Part shown: piece after piece, positions 17,435-25,760 of the stretch | Numbering within the stretch: position 1 is the first letter of the stretch | Layout: each line of letters opens with the position of its first letter | From: Burkholderia arboris | Lineage (GTDB): Bacteria > Pseudomonadota > Gammaproteobacteria > Burkholderiales > Burkholderiaceae | DNA: 64,000 bases | Direction: 5' to 3' | NCBI RefSeq assembly: GCF_902499125.1 | Contig: NZ_CABVPX010000018.1 | Coordinates: 62,001-126,000 of the forward strand | Translations under genes and position numbers: made by a program | The notes under the pieces: model-generated | Told to the model about the DNA's origin: nothing | What the model saw: only the letters and a program-made list of their open reading frames with translations | Database searches by the model: none

Positions 17435-18418
17435 TCAGTTGTGTACCAGCACCTTGCCGATGACCTGGCCCGATTCCAGCGCTTCGTGTGCATCGATCAC
17501 CTGGGTCAGTGGCACCTTCATGCCGATTCGGGGCGAGTAGGCGCCCGCTGCGACGCATGCGTCGATGTCGCGGATGGCAGCCTGCTTGGCTTCGCCGGGC
17601 ACGTGATAGATATAGACGAAACGCAGTACGCAGCCGTGCATCATGGCCTTCAGCAGCGGAACCGGCAGCGCGTCCGTTGCACCGGCCGTTGCATAGGCGC
17701 TGATCACGCCGCCTTGCGACAAGCAGGCAAGATCAAGGTCGAGGTTGGATTTCAGGTCGACGTCGACGATACGGTCGACCCCGTGCCCGCCGGTTGCATC
17801 GAGAATGACGCGTGCGCCATCCGCGGCGTGCCGGTCGATGACCAGATCCGCGCCGTTCGCTCGTGCGACGGCAGCCTGTTCGGCGTTCCTGACCGATGTC
17901 GCAACCCACGCGCCCGCCCATTTCGCCAGCAGGATCGCGGCGGTGCCGACGACGCCCGCGCCGCCGTGAACCAGTACCGGTCGCCCAGCCAGGCTGCCGT
18001 CGGCGAACAGGCAACGATGCGCCGTCAATGCCGGAATGCCGAGTGACGCGCCCACGTCGAACGACACATGGCCCGGCAGGCGAACCGCATGGCTTGACGG
18101 AACGACGACGTATTCGGCCGCCGTGCCGGCGGCGCGGCCGAATTGCGCCTCGTAGATCCAGACCCGCTCGCCGAGCCGGTCCGGCGATACGCCGGGGCCG
18201 ACCGCATCGATGATGCCTGCGCCGTCCTGGTGAGGCGTGATGCGCGGGAAGGGCATCGCGGAGGAGAACCCGGCACGCGCTTTCATGTCGGTCGGATTCA
18301 GTCCGGAGACATGGACGCGGACGCGTACTTCGTTCGGCCCGGGCGCCTGCGTCGGCAATTCGCCGACGATCAGGACATCCCGGGCGGCACCCTGACGCTC
18401 GTAGAACACTGCTTTCAT
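17435..18418 (-). CDS. zinc-independent quinone oxidoreductase (MDR family)
   Basis: NADPH:quinone reductase-like medium-chain dehydrogenase, 327 residues. GroES-like N-terminal half with 'VSGLNPTDMKAR' (~38-49); the Rossmann half has 'VLVHGGAGVVGTAAILLAKW', the AxxGxxG-type NADPH turn of quinone reductases. Structural and catalytic zinc ligands of alcohol dehydrogenases are absent. The start at 18418 is at the usual 'MKAVFYE' beginning. It is divergent from an HxlR-type regulator, a pairing typical of electrophile- or quinone-responsive detoxification (family knowledge). Confidence 0.9.
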   Translation of the reverse strand: MKAVFYERQGAARDVLIVGELPTQAPGPNEVRVRVHVSGLNPTDMKARAGFSSAMPFPRITPHQDGAGIIDAVGPGVSPDRLGERVWIYEAQFGRAAGTAAEYVVVPSSHAVRLPGHVSFDVGASLGIPALTAHRCLFADGSLAGRPVLVHGGAGVVGTAAILLAKWAGAWVATSVRNAEQAAVARANGADLVIDRHAADGARVILDATGGHGVDRIVDVDLKSNLDLDLACLSQGGVISAYATAGATDALPVPLLKAMMHGCVLRFVYIYHVPGEAKQAAIRDIDACVAAGAYSPRIGMKVPLTQVIDAHEALESGQVIGKVLVHN

Positions 18419-18526
18419 CTGTCTTGCTCCGATGGGTTTCCTGCAACTGGGGCATGCCGTGCGGTCTTGACCGCCGCCCGGAAAAATTCTGCGTTGCAGG
18501 GATATCGATGGCAAGTAAGTACGAGT

Positions 18527-18562
18527 TTGATATATAGGGTAAATTTTTATACTATTGGCCGA
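18527..18562 (+). promoter_or_regulatory. promoter positioned for a leaderless hxlR-type mRNA
   Basis: TTGATA (18527-18532), a 17-bp spacer and TACTAT (18550-18555) place the predicted transcription start on or beside the A of the ATG at 18562. No Shine-Dalgarno precedes that ATG. Confidence 0.45.
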
Positions 18563-18897
18563 TGGAGAAACCCAATACGAACGCATACCGATGTACGGTA
18601 GCGGCAACGGTCGACGTCATCGGCGGAAAGTGGAAGCCGTTGATCATCTATTATCTGCTCAGTGGTACGAAGCGATTCGGCGCGCTTCGCACGGCCATCG
18701 GCAGCGTCACGCAACGATCGCTGACGTTGCAGCTTCGGGAGCTTGAAGCGCACGGCATCGTTTCCCGGGCGGTATTCGCGGAGGTCCCGCCCCGAGTGGA
18801 ATATTCGTTGACGGACGTGGGGCGAACCCTCGCGCCCGTGCTCGACGCGATGAAAGACTGGGGCGACAGCTACGTTGCGCGGGGCGAGTCGCGGTAA
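18562..18897 (+). CDS. HxlR-family regulator
   Basis: Small winged-helix repressor/activator of 111 residues, the normal HxlR length. 'VIGGKWKPLIIYYLLSGTKRFGALRTAI' spans the first helices (19-46) and 'GVTQRSLTLQLRELEAHGIV'-like recognition helix is at 47-66; 'VEYSLTDVGRTLAPVL' is the wing. It has a conserved Cys12 near the N-terminus, the position used for thiol sensing in YodB/HypR-type members. Divergent from the quinone reductase, its likely target. No ribosome-binding site precedes the ATG. Confidence 0.9.
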   Translation: MEKPNTNAYRCTVAATVDVIGGKWKPLIIYYLLSGTKRFGALRTAIGSVTQRSLTLQLRELEAHGIVSRAVFAEVPPRVEYSLTDVGRTLAPVLDAMKDWGDSYVARGESR

Positions 18898-18973
18898 GTG
18901 CATTCGGATCGGGGCGCGCCAGCTCCGGTGACGGGCGGCACGCGCCGGATCGGTGCGCGCGGCCGCCCGCCGG

Positions 18974-20212
18974 TCAAACATGCAGTGTCGGCAGTGCGCC
19001 GGATTGCGCGGCCGGCACGCCGACACGCAGAACGATCAACAGTGCCGCAAGCAGCATCACGATCCCGCCTGCGACGAACACGCCGGTGATGCCGCTGAAG
19101 CTGAACATCGCCCCGCCCGCGGCTGCGCCCGCCGCAATCGACGATTGCACCGATGCGACGACCATTCCGCCGGCGCTTTCCGCCTGATCGGGCACCGCGC
19201 GCGTCACCCAGTTCGACCACGCGACCGGCACGCCGCCGAACGCCATCCCCCAGAACGCGACCAGCAGTGCATGTCCGGCGACGGATGCCGGCAGCATCAC
19301 CAGCGCGAATGCCGCGATGCCGACGAGGCAGGGCATCAGCGCCAGCGTGCCGCGCAGGCTGCGTTCCATCAGGAATCCGGTGATCAGCGTGCCGGCGAAA
19401 TTCGCGATGCCGAACCCGAGCAGCATCAGCGCGAGCCCGTCCGGGCCGACACCCGCCGTGCTTTCCAGGAACGGCCGGATATACGTGAACAACGCGAAAT
19501 GGCCCGTGTGCGCGAGTACGCAACCGAACATGCCAATCGCGACGCCCGGGCGCAGCAGCAACTGCAGCACCGTGTTCAACCGCACGGTGCCGCGCGGCGC
19601 CATCCGAGGCAGCGTGAACCACTGGAACAGCAGCGTCGTCGCGCCGACCGCCGCCGCTGCGATGAACGCGCTGCGCCACCCGAACAGCCCGCCGAGATAG
19701 CTGCCCAGCGGCACGGCGACGACCGTGCCGACGGCAATGCCGCTGAAGACGATCGACAGCGCACGCGGCAGCAGCGCCGGCGGCACCAGACGCATCGCGA
19801 CGGCCGCGGCCATGCTCCAGAAGCCGCCGAGCGCGATGCCGAGCAGGATCCGCATCGCCAGCAGCATCGCGAGGCTGGAAGACAGCGCCACCAGCAGGTT
19901 GGACGCGATCATCAGCGTGCTGAAACCGAGCAGCACCGTCCGCCGGTCGAGCCTGCGCGTCAGGCCCGGCACCAGCAAGCCGGCGAACAGCGCGACCACG
20001 GCCGTGACCGTGACCGCCTGGCCGGCCAGCGCTTCCGATACGTGCAATCCGGTCGCCATCGGCGTCAGCAGGCTGGCCGGCAGATACTCCGCGGTCAGCA
20101 GCCCGAACACGCCCATCGCCAGCGAGAACACGGCCGTCCATGCGGGCTCGGTCACGGCCGCGCTGCGACGACCGTCGTCGCCGGGTACGGCGCTGGAAAC
20201 ACATTCGCTCAT
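18974..20212 (-). CDS. MFS efflux transporter, DHA1 type
   Basis: Twelve-helix major-facilitator drug:H+ antiporter-like protein, 412 residues. 'PGLTRRLDRRTVLLGF' is the loop 2-3 motif A and 'RILLGIALGGFWSMAAAV' the TM5 region, close to the NepI/AraJ/YdhP group that exports nucleosides, sugars or drugs. It ends near the convergent hxlR-type gene and is divergent from an AraC/cupin regulator across 63 bp, the usual arrangement for a regulated efflux pump. Confidence 0.88.
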   Translation of the reverse strand: MSECVSSAVPGDDGRRSAAVTEPAWTAVFSLAMGVFGLLTAEYLPASLLTPMATGLHVSEALAGQAVTVTAVVALFAGLLVPGLTRRLDRRTVLLGFSTLMIASNLLVALSSSLAMLLAMRILLGIALGGFWSMAAAVAMRLVPPALLPRALSIVFSGIAVGTVVAVPLGSYLGGLFGWRSAFIAAAAVGATTLLFQWFTLPRMAPRGTVRLNTVLQLLLRPGVAIGMFGCVLAHTGHFALFTYIRPFLESTAGVGPDGLALMLLGFGIANFAGTLITGFLMERSLRGTLALMPCLVGIAAFALVMLPASVAGHALLVAFWGMAFGGVPVAWSNWVTRAVPDQAESAGGMVVASVQSSIAAGAAAGGAMFSFSGITGVFVAGGIVMLLAALLIVLRVGVPAAQSGALPTLHV

Positions 20213-20275
20213 GACAAGACATTCCTCGGAAAGTTGATTTCAGAGCGAGTCTAGGTGGGATGGTCAGGATGATCT

Positions 20276-21280
20276 ATGATAGAAAGCCTTGAATTTTTAC
20301 CTGAAACCCCGAAGATGACTTTGCCGGACCCGTTCGCGCTGTCGTCCGACCTGATCAGCGAGCTGCTGACCGGCATGCGCCTGCGTGGCGTCCAGTACCG
20401 CCGCATCGAGGCCGGGCCGGCGTTTGGCCTGGGCTTCGATACGCGGCCCGGGCACGCGTACTTCCACTTTCTCGCGGTCGGCTCCGCGGTACTGCGCACC
20501 GAAGACGGCACGCTGCACGAACTGTCGGCCGGCAACGCGGTGTTCCTGCCGCGCGGCGACGCGCACCAGCTCCTGTCCGGCACCGATCAGCCGGTCCGCG
20601 ATATCGACACGTTCGACGCCGCTCCGCTGGGCGACACGGTGAGCGCCGTGAACGCGTGTCCCAGCAAGAGCATGACGCCCGGTGCGATCCTCTTCACCGG
20701 CTGCATGGCGTTCGATCTCGGCGGCATGCAGGCGCTCGGCCGGTTGATGCCGGGCGTGATGGTGGTCGATGCGAAGGGGAAGCGCTATCCGGGGCTCATG
20801 CCGATCCTCGCGTCGATGAAGCGCGAAATCTGCTCAGGGCGCATCGGCTTCGCCGGCGTCCTCGCGCGCCTCGCCGACGTGGTGGCGGCCATGCTTGTGC
20901 GCGGCTGGGTCGAATGCGGCTGCGACAACGCATCCGGCCTGGTGGCTGCATTGCGCGACCCCCGGCTGGCGCGGGCGATCCTGGCGCTGCATCGGCAGCC
21001 CGATCGGGTCTGGAGCGTGTCCGAACTGGCCGCCGAGTGCCATATCTCGCGCTCCGTGTTCGCGGAGCGTTTCCAGGCGACGATCGGCACGCCGCCGTTG
21101 CGTTATGCGACGGAGTTGCGAATGCGCGTGGCCAGCCAGTGGTTGAACCACGACCGGCTGCCGATCGAGACGGTGGCGCTGAAGCTCGGCTATGCGTCGC
21201 AAGCTGCGTTCAGTCGCGCGTTCAAGCGCGTGACGGGGGTGCCGCCGGGGGCCAGCCGGCAGGTTGTTCGGGGTACGTAG
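20276..21280 (+). CDS. AraC-family regulator with cupin sensor domain
   Basis: Transcription factor of 334 residues: an N-terminal cupin (AraC-type Cupin_6) sensor at ~20-200 with 'GHAYFHFLAVGSAVL' and 'LPRGDAHQL', then a double helix-turn-helix at ~240-330 ('AAECHISRSVFAERFQATIGTPP', 'LGYASQAAFSRAFKRVTGVPP'). The ATG at 20276 has AGGA 6-8 bp upstream; an in-frame ATG at 20315 would remove 13 residues. Divergent from the MFS efflux gene, which it probably regulates. Confidence 0.88.
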   Translation: MIESLEFLPETPKMTLPDPFALSSDLISELLTGMRLRGVQYRRIEAGPAFGLGFDTRPGHAYFHFLAVGSAVLRTEDGTLHELSAGNAVFLPRGDAHQLLSGTDQPVRDIDTFDAAPLGDTVSAVNACPSKSMTPGAILFTGCMAFDLGGMQALGRLMPGVMVVDAKGKRYPGLMPILASMKREICSGRIGFAGVLARLADVVAAMLVRGWVECGCDNASGLVAALRDPRLARAILALHRQPDRVWSVSELAAECHISRSVFAERFQATIGTPPLRYATELRMRVASQWLNHDRLPIETVALKLGYASQAAFSRAFKRVTGVPPGASRQVVRGT

Positions 21281-21679
21281 AAACCGTCGATGCCGTTGCG
21301 CCGGTCGAACCGGCTGCATCGTCCCTGCTCGCGAAGCAGAGCGCCGATGCGTCGATGTCTATGAGGGATTCCCCCGTAACACGCGAGTGGGCACGACGTC
21401 CACGTTGCGTGCACCCGCTCCACGCTGTCCCGCCGTCCGTTCCAGCCTACCCCTGCCGATTATTTGCGTTTCGCGAATGGCGCGTTCGCCGGTTGTTCCA
21501 TACCCGATTCGCGGCCGTGCACCTATCGTGGTGGCGTCGGTCGAGTGAATTTGATTCGTCGAATCCGAAAGGCGGCCGGCACTTCCTCGCGATTCACGTC
21601 GCACACAAAAATCATCGGACCTGACCCATGCGCAGGCGCTCCGGCGCGCGCAGGCGAACCGGCGTCCACGGAGACGGAC
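21281..21679. other. 399-bp non-coding stretch upstream of the aromatic MFS gene
   Basis: No convincing gene. It carries the 17-bp motif at 21462-21478, about 200 bp before the MFS start, so the MFS promoter probably lies in its right half. Nothing else recognised. Confidence 0.6.
21462..21478. promoter_or_regulatory. 17-bp shared motif, copy 1 (candidate LysR operator)
   Basis: ATTTGCGTTTCGCGAAT. Imperfect dyad TTTGCG-TTT-CGCGAA with a T-N11-A frame, typical of LysR boxes. Its exact reverse complement lies at 24050-24066 before the hydroquinone dioxygenase operon. Confidence 0.7.
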
Positions 21680-22933
21680 ATGAAAGCAAACGAGTGGGAT
21701 ACCTCATACGAGTGGAAGGCGGTGACGCTGCTGGCGCTCGGTTTCGGGCTGGTCGGCCTCGACCGCTGGCTCATCGCGCCGCTGTTCCCGTCGATCATGA
21801 AGGACCTGAACCTGACCGCGCAGGACGTCGGCAACTGCATCGGCGTGCTCGGGCTGTCGTGGGGCATCTTTGCGGCGCTGATGGGCGGCATCTCCGACAA
21901 GGTCGGCCGCCGGAAGGTGCTGATTCCGGCGATCGTCGCGTTCTCGCTGTTGTCCGGTTTCTCGGGGCTCGCGGGCGGGCTGCTCGGCCTGATGGCGATT
22001 CGCGGGCTGATGGGCGTCGCGGAGGGTTCGTTCTGCCCGACGAGCTTCGCCGCGACGGCCGATGCGTCGCATCCGCGGCGGCGCGGGCTGAACCTCGGCC
22101 TGCAGCAGAGCGGCTTTGCGCTGTTCGGGCTCGCGCTGTCGCCGATCATCGCCACGCAGTTGCTCGGCTTCGTGTCATGGCGCTGGGTCTTTGCGCTCGT
22201 GGCCGTGCCCGGCCTGATTCTCGGCGCGATCATGTTCTTCGTGATCCGCGAGCCGAAGGTCGTGAAGGAGGTCGCGTCCGAACCGGCGCCCGCGTCGCTC
22301 GGGCATGTGCTCAAGAGCCGCAACATCCTCGTGGCAATGGCCGCGCTGTGCTGCGCGATGACCGGCGTCTTCGTGCTCGGCGCGCTGCTGCCGCTGTACC
22401 TGACCGATTACCTGTCGCTCGGCACGCAGAAGATGGGCCTCGTCGTCTCGGCGATCGGCTTCGGCGGTTTTCTCGGGCAGTTCGGGTTGCCGGGGCTTTC
22501 CGACCTGGTCGGCCGCCGCATCGCGAGCATCGTCGGGTTCGTGGGCACGGCCGTGATGCTCTACATCTTCCGTGGCCTCGGCCCGCAGCCGCTCGCGCTG
22601 TTCGGCGTGCTGTTCGTCGCGTCGTTCTTCACGCTCGGGCTGGTGTCGCTGCTGTCCGGCCCGGTGGCGACCGAGGCCGCCCCCATCGGCCTCGTGTCGA
22701 CGTCCATCGGCATGGTGGTCGGCGTAGGCGAGATCTTCGGCGGCGGCATTGCGCCGGCGATGGGCGGCTACGTTGCCGCACACTTTGGCATCCAGAACAT
22801 TCTGTGGCTGCCGATGGGCTCGGTCCTGCTGGGAATCGTGGTCAGCCTGTTGCTGAAGGAAACCGCGCCGGCCGTGCTGCAGCGTCGCGCGGTCGTGCGG
22901 CCGGACCTGGTGGCCGGAGAGCAGTCGCGGTAA
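21680..22933 (+). CDS. MFS transporter, probable aromatic-compound carrier
   Basis: Twelve-helix MFS protein of 417 residues. 'GGISDKVGRRKVLIPAI' is motif A between TM2 and TM3 and 'RGLMGVAEGSFCPTSFA' lies in TM4-5; the pattern fits the anion/aromatic-acid symporter side of the family. The ATG at 21680 has GGAGAC 5-10 bp upstream. It is followed by a LysR gene and the hydroquinone pathway, and its promoter region holds the same 17-bp motif as the dioxygenase promoter, so uptake of a hydroquinone precursor or related aromatic is inferred. Confidence 0.85.
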   Translation: MKANEWDTSYEWKAVTLLALGFGLVGLDRWLIAPLFPSIMKDLNLTAQDVGNCIGVLGLSWGIFAALMGGISDKVGRRKVLIPAIVAFSLLSGFSGLAGGLLGLMAIRGLMGVAEGSFCPTSFAATADASHPRRRGLNLGLQQSGFALFGLALSPIIATQLLGFVSWRWVFALVAVPGLILGAIMFFVIREPKVVKEVASEPAPASLGHVLKSRNILVAMAALCCAMTGVFVLGALLPLYLTDYLSLGTQKMGLVVSAIGFGGFLGQFGLPGLSDLVGRRIASIVGFVGTAVMLYIFRGLGPQPLALFGVLFVASFFTLGLVSLLSGPVATEAAPIGLVSTSIGMVVGVGEIFGGGIAPAMGGYVAAHFGIQNILWLPMGSVLLGIVVSLLLKETAPAVLQRRAVVRPDLVAGEQSR

Positions 22934-22935
22934 TG

Positions 22936-22977
22936 CCGGCGCGGGCATACCGGCGCGGGCGTACCGGCGCGGGCATA
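22936..22977. repeat. three tandem 14-bp repeats
   Basis: Three head-to-tail copies of CCGGCGCGGGCRTA (22936-22949, 22950-22963, 22964-22977; only the R position varies), then two decayed copies. They lie just after the MFS stop codon, upstream of the LysR gene. Possibly a variable-number tract. Confidence 0.85.
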
Positions 22978-23107
22978 CCGGCGAACGCCGGTACCGGTGC
23001 GCCCGGCAATTGACATCGATTTGGCGACACTGTGACGCCTTTCGCATGACACAGCCCGATACCCGCACAGGTAGACTGCCTGTTTCGCTGTCGAAAAAGG
23101 GCGCGGT

Positions 23108-24037
23108 ATGGACCGGTTCCTGAGCATCGAAGCATTCGTGAGAGTGGCCGAGGCAAGCAGCTTCGCGGAGGCCGCGCGGCAACTGGGGGTGACGAGTTCA
23201 GTCGTGACGAATCGCATCCAGCAACTCGAGAAGTTCGTCAACGCGCCGCTGTTCCATCGCAGCACGCGCCACGTGCGGCTGTCCGAAGTGGGCGAGGCGT
23301 TCTATCGCGAGTGTGCGGAGGTGGTCGGGCGCGTCAACGAGCTGACGGACCAGATGCGCGAGCTTCGCGCGACGCCGACCGGGCGGCTGCGCATCCAGAT
23401 ACTGCCCGGGTTCGCGCTCGATCACTTCGGCGCGCCGCTCGCCGCATTCAATCAGCGCTACCCGGGCATCCAGCTCGACATCATCGTCAATGACCGTGTC
23501 GTGGACCCTGTCGAAGAAGGGTTCGACATCGCGTTCCAGATCTTCCCGCCGATTTCCGAATCGCTGATCGAGCGACGGCTGTTCACGGTCCGGCGCCTCT
23601 TTTGTGCGGCGCCCGCGTACGTCGACGCGCATGGTGCGCCACAACATCCACGCGATCTGCTGCAGCACACGACAGCGCTGTATTCGGGCTACCCGTCGCG
23701 CAACCGCTGGACGATGACGCGCGGCGACGAGGTGGTCGAAATGGAGCTGCCGGGCATGATTCGCTCGAACTCCGTTCACCTGCTGCGCGAATACGCGCTG
23801 ACGGGCGGCGGTGTCGTCTGCTTGCCCACGCTCGTGGCGAGCGAAGCGCTCGTCGCGGGCCGCCTGGTGCCGATCCTCACCGACTATCAGCTCGCGCCGC
23901 TGAGCTTTGCCGCCGTCTATCCCGCAACGCAGCGACAGGCGTTGAAGGTGAAGGCCCTGGTCGAATTCCTCGCCGAATACATCGGCGACGAATCCCCGTG
24001 GGATCTCCCGCTGCTGGAGCGCGGCTGGGTGCGTTGA
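23108..24037 (+). CDS. LysR-family regulator of the hydroquinone cluster
   Basis: LysR-type regulator of 309 residues. Winged helix 1-60 with 'ASSFAEAARQLGVTSSVVTNRI' (16-37), substrate-binding half from ~90. It sits between the MFS carrier and the dioxygenase operon, all on the same strand, and copies of a 17-bp dyad stand before both. It is the natural candidate to bind them, with hydroquinone or a ring-cleavage product as inducer (inference). It belongs to the branch of single-domain repressor-like LTTRs with unusually short linker ('RELRATPTGRLRIQ'). Confidence 0.88.
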   Translation: MDRFLSIEAFVRVAEASSFAEAARQLGVTSSVVTNRIQQLEKFVNAPLFHRSTRHVRLSEVGEAFYRECAEVVGRVNELTDQMRELRATPTGRLRIQILPGFALDHFGAPLAAFNQRYPGIQLDIIVNDRVVDPVEEGFDIAFQIFPPISESLIERRLFTVRRLFCAAPAYVDAHGAPQHPRDLLQHTTALYSGYPSRNRWTMTRGDEVVEMELPGMIRSNSVHLLREYALTGGGVVCLPTLVASEALVAGRLVPILTDYQLAPLSFAAVYPATQRQALKVKALVEFLAEYIGDESPWDLPLLERGWVR

Positions 24038-24049
24038 ACCGCGCGGATT

Positions 24050-24066
24050 ATTCGCGAAACGCAAAT
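24050..24066. promoter_or_regulatory. 17-bp shared motif, copy 2 (candidate LysR operator)
   Basis: ATTCGCGAAACGCAAAT, the exact reverse complement of the motif at 21462-21478. It lies 87 bp before the first dioxygenase gene, a normal activator position. Confidence 0.7.
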
Positions 24067-24152
24067 GCCGTAATCGCCATCCGTTGCCTTGTTGCTGCTG
24101 TCCCTTGCCCCTAGAGTTGAATCCAACAAGCGGTTCAACTCAGGAGACAGCA

Positions 24153-24647
24153 ATGACCAGCACGGCATTCCACACCGTCTTCGGTTCGCTCGATGGCTAT
24201 CGGAAGGGCGAGATCGAAATCACCAGCGGCAGCGCGCAGCACTACGCCTTCTCGAATGTCTTCGAGGTGGCGTCGAAGTCGGCCCCTTACGAAAAGGTCG
24301 TCGCCGGCAAGAATCTCGAATACGTGATCGAAGTGTTGAGGACCGACGGCCAGTCGCCGTGGTTCGCCTGCGCGCATGACGAGTTCACGATCCAGATGGA
24401 CGGCGAAGTCCGGATCGAATTCATCAAGCTCGACAATCCGCCGGCATCGGGTCGCGGCACCGTGAGCGCCGGCACGCAACCGGCCGGCCGGAACATGGGG
24501 TACGTCGTATTGCGCCAGGGCCATCAGGCGCTGCTGCCGGCCGGCTGTGCGTATCGCTTCACCGCGAGCCGGCCGGGCGTCGCGCTCGTGCAGACCATCC
24601 TCGGCGAGCTGTCGGTCGAGAAGTGGGCCGAGATCTGCCTGCACTGA
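24153..24647 (+). CDS. hapC: hydroquinone 1,2-dioxygenase, small subunit
   Basis: Small subunit of the two-component Fe(II) hydroquinone 1,2-dioxygenase (HapC/PnpC type), 164 residues against ~160-165 in the family. A cupin-like beta-rich chain ('MDGEVRIEFIKLD', 'LPAGCAYRFTASRPG'). The family knowledge is that it supports, but does not carry, the iron site of the large subunit. AGGAGA precedes the ATG. It opens an operon small subunit-large subunit-aldehyde dehydrogenase-maleylacetate reductase, the same order as hapCDEF of the 4-hydroxyacetophenone and p-nitrophenol pathways. Confidence 0.88.
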   Translation: MTSTAFHTVFGSLDGYRKGEIEITSGSAQHYAFSNVFEVASKSAPYEKVVAGKNLEYVIEVLRTDGQSPWFACAHDEFTIQMDGEVRIEFIKLDNPPASGRGTVSAGTQPAGRNMGYVVLRQGHQALLPAGCAYRFTASRPGVALVQTILGELSVEKWAEICLH

Positions 24648-24684
24648 CCTTCCGACCTCATTCGACTATCCCAGGAGACACGTT

Positions 24685-25704
24685 ATGGCCACCCTCGAAA
24701 CCCTCGACCCGTCCACGGGCTTTGCCGCCGATCTGGTGCGATCGACCGAAGCCGATGCCGTCACCGGCTACCGCCGCTTCCAGCTCGGCGAATTCGGGTT
24801 CCAGCGCGACGAATACTTCGTGAAGATCAGCTGGCCCGCGAAAGGCCAGACGCGTACGCATGCGATGCCAGCGGACGCATTCCTGCGCGCGATGATGCGC
24901 GACGTGGCGTGGGGCTTCTTCTACGGCTGGGTGAATTTCGATCACGTGTTCGGCACGCGCAATCACTACGGCAAGGTCGACATGTATGCAGGCACCTTCA
25001 ACGGCATCCTGAAGGACGCCGGTGTCGATTACACCGAGACCTTCGAAACGCCGACGATCATGGCGACCTTCAAGGCAATGCTGCACGACTGGACCAACGA
25101 AGGCTTCGACCCGTTCGCGGCGCCGGAGGAAACGGGCACGGCATTCGGGCGCAAGCACGGCGAAAACGGCTCGGCGATCGAGCGCACGCGTATCGCGACG
25201 CGCCGCATGCCGGGCCTCGAAGGCGACTCGCCGCTGCGCGACGCGCTGCCGGTCAACCGTGCGTTCCTCGACGTCGCGCAGGACGAGCCGGAGGTGCACG
25301 TCGAACCGGGCTTCGAGGGCGAACTGCACGCGTTCAACCTGTTCAAGTACCTGTCGCGCTCGGACGTCACGTGGAATCCGTCGGTCACGTCGGTGTGCGG
25401 GCGCAGCCTGTTCTGCCCGACCACCGAGGAATTCATCCTGCCGGTGTTCCATGGCAACGACCGCGTCGAATGGTTCCTGCAACTGTCCGACGAAATCGTG
25501 TGGGACATCGGCGACAAGAACACCGGCGCGCCGCGCGCACGCATCACGATGCGCGCGGGCGACATCTGCGCGATGCCGGCCGACATCCGGCACCAGGGCT
25601 ACTCGACGAAGCGATCGATGCTGCTCGTCTGGGAAAACGCGACGCCGAACCTGCCGCAACGCTACGAAAGCGGCGAGCTCGCGCCGTACCCGATCGCGTT
25701 CTGA
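24685..25704 (+). CDS. hapD: hydroquinone 1,2-dioxygenase, large catalytic subunit
   Basis: Catalytic subunit that cleaves hydroquinone to 4-hydroxymuconic semialdehyde with O2 and Fe(II); 339 residues, family-standard. The iron ligands reported for PnpD (His256, Asn258, Glu262, His303) are all present at the same numbers: 'HGNDRVE' gives His256, Asn258 and Glu262, and 'ADIRHQG' gives His303. AGGAGA precedes the ATG at 24685. Encoded 37 bp after the small subunit. Confidence 0.92.
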   Translation: MATLETLDPSTGFAADLVRSTEADAVTGYRRFQLGEFGFQRDEYFVKISWPAKGQTRTHAMPADAFLRAMMRDVAWGFFYGWVNFDHVFGTRNHYGKVDMYAGTFNGILKDAGVDYTETFETPTIMATFKAMLHDWTNEGFDPFAAPEETGTAFGRKHGENGSAIERTRIATRRMPGLEGDSPLRDALPVNRAFLDVAQDEPEVHVEPGFEGELHAFNLFKYLSRSDVTWNPSVTSVCGRSLFCPTTEEFILPVFHGNDRVEWFLQLSDEIVWDIGDKNTGAPRARITMRAGDICAMPADIRHQGYSTKRSMLLVWENATPNLPQRYESGELAPYPIAF

Positions 25705-25760
25705 GCCGCGTTTTTGCTACCGATTCAGCTTTCGCTTCCGCAATACACCGAGGACGATTC

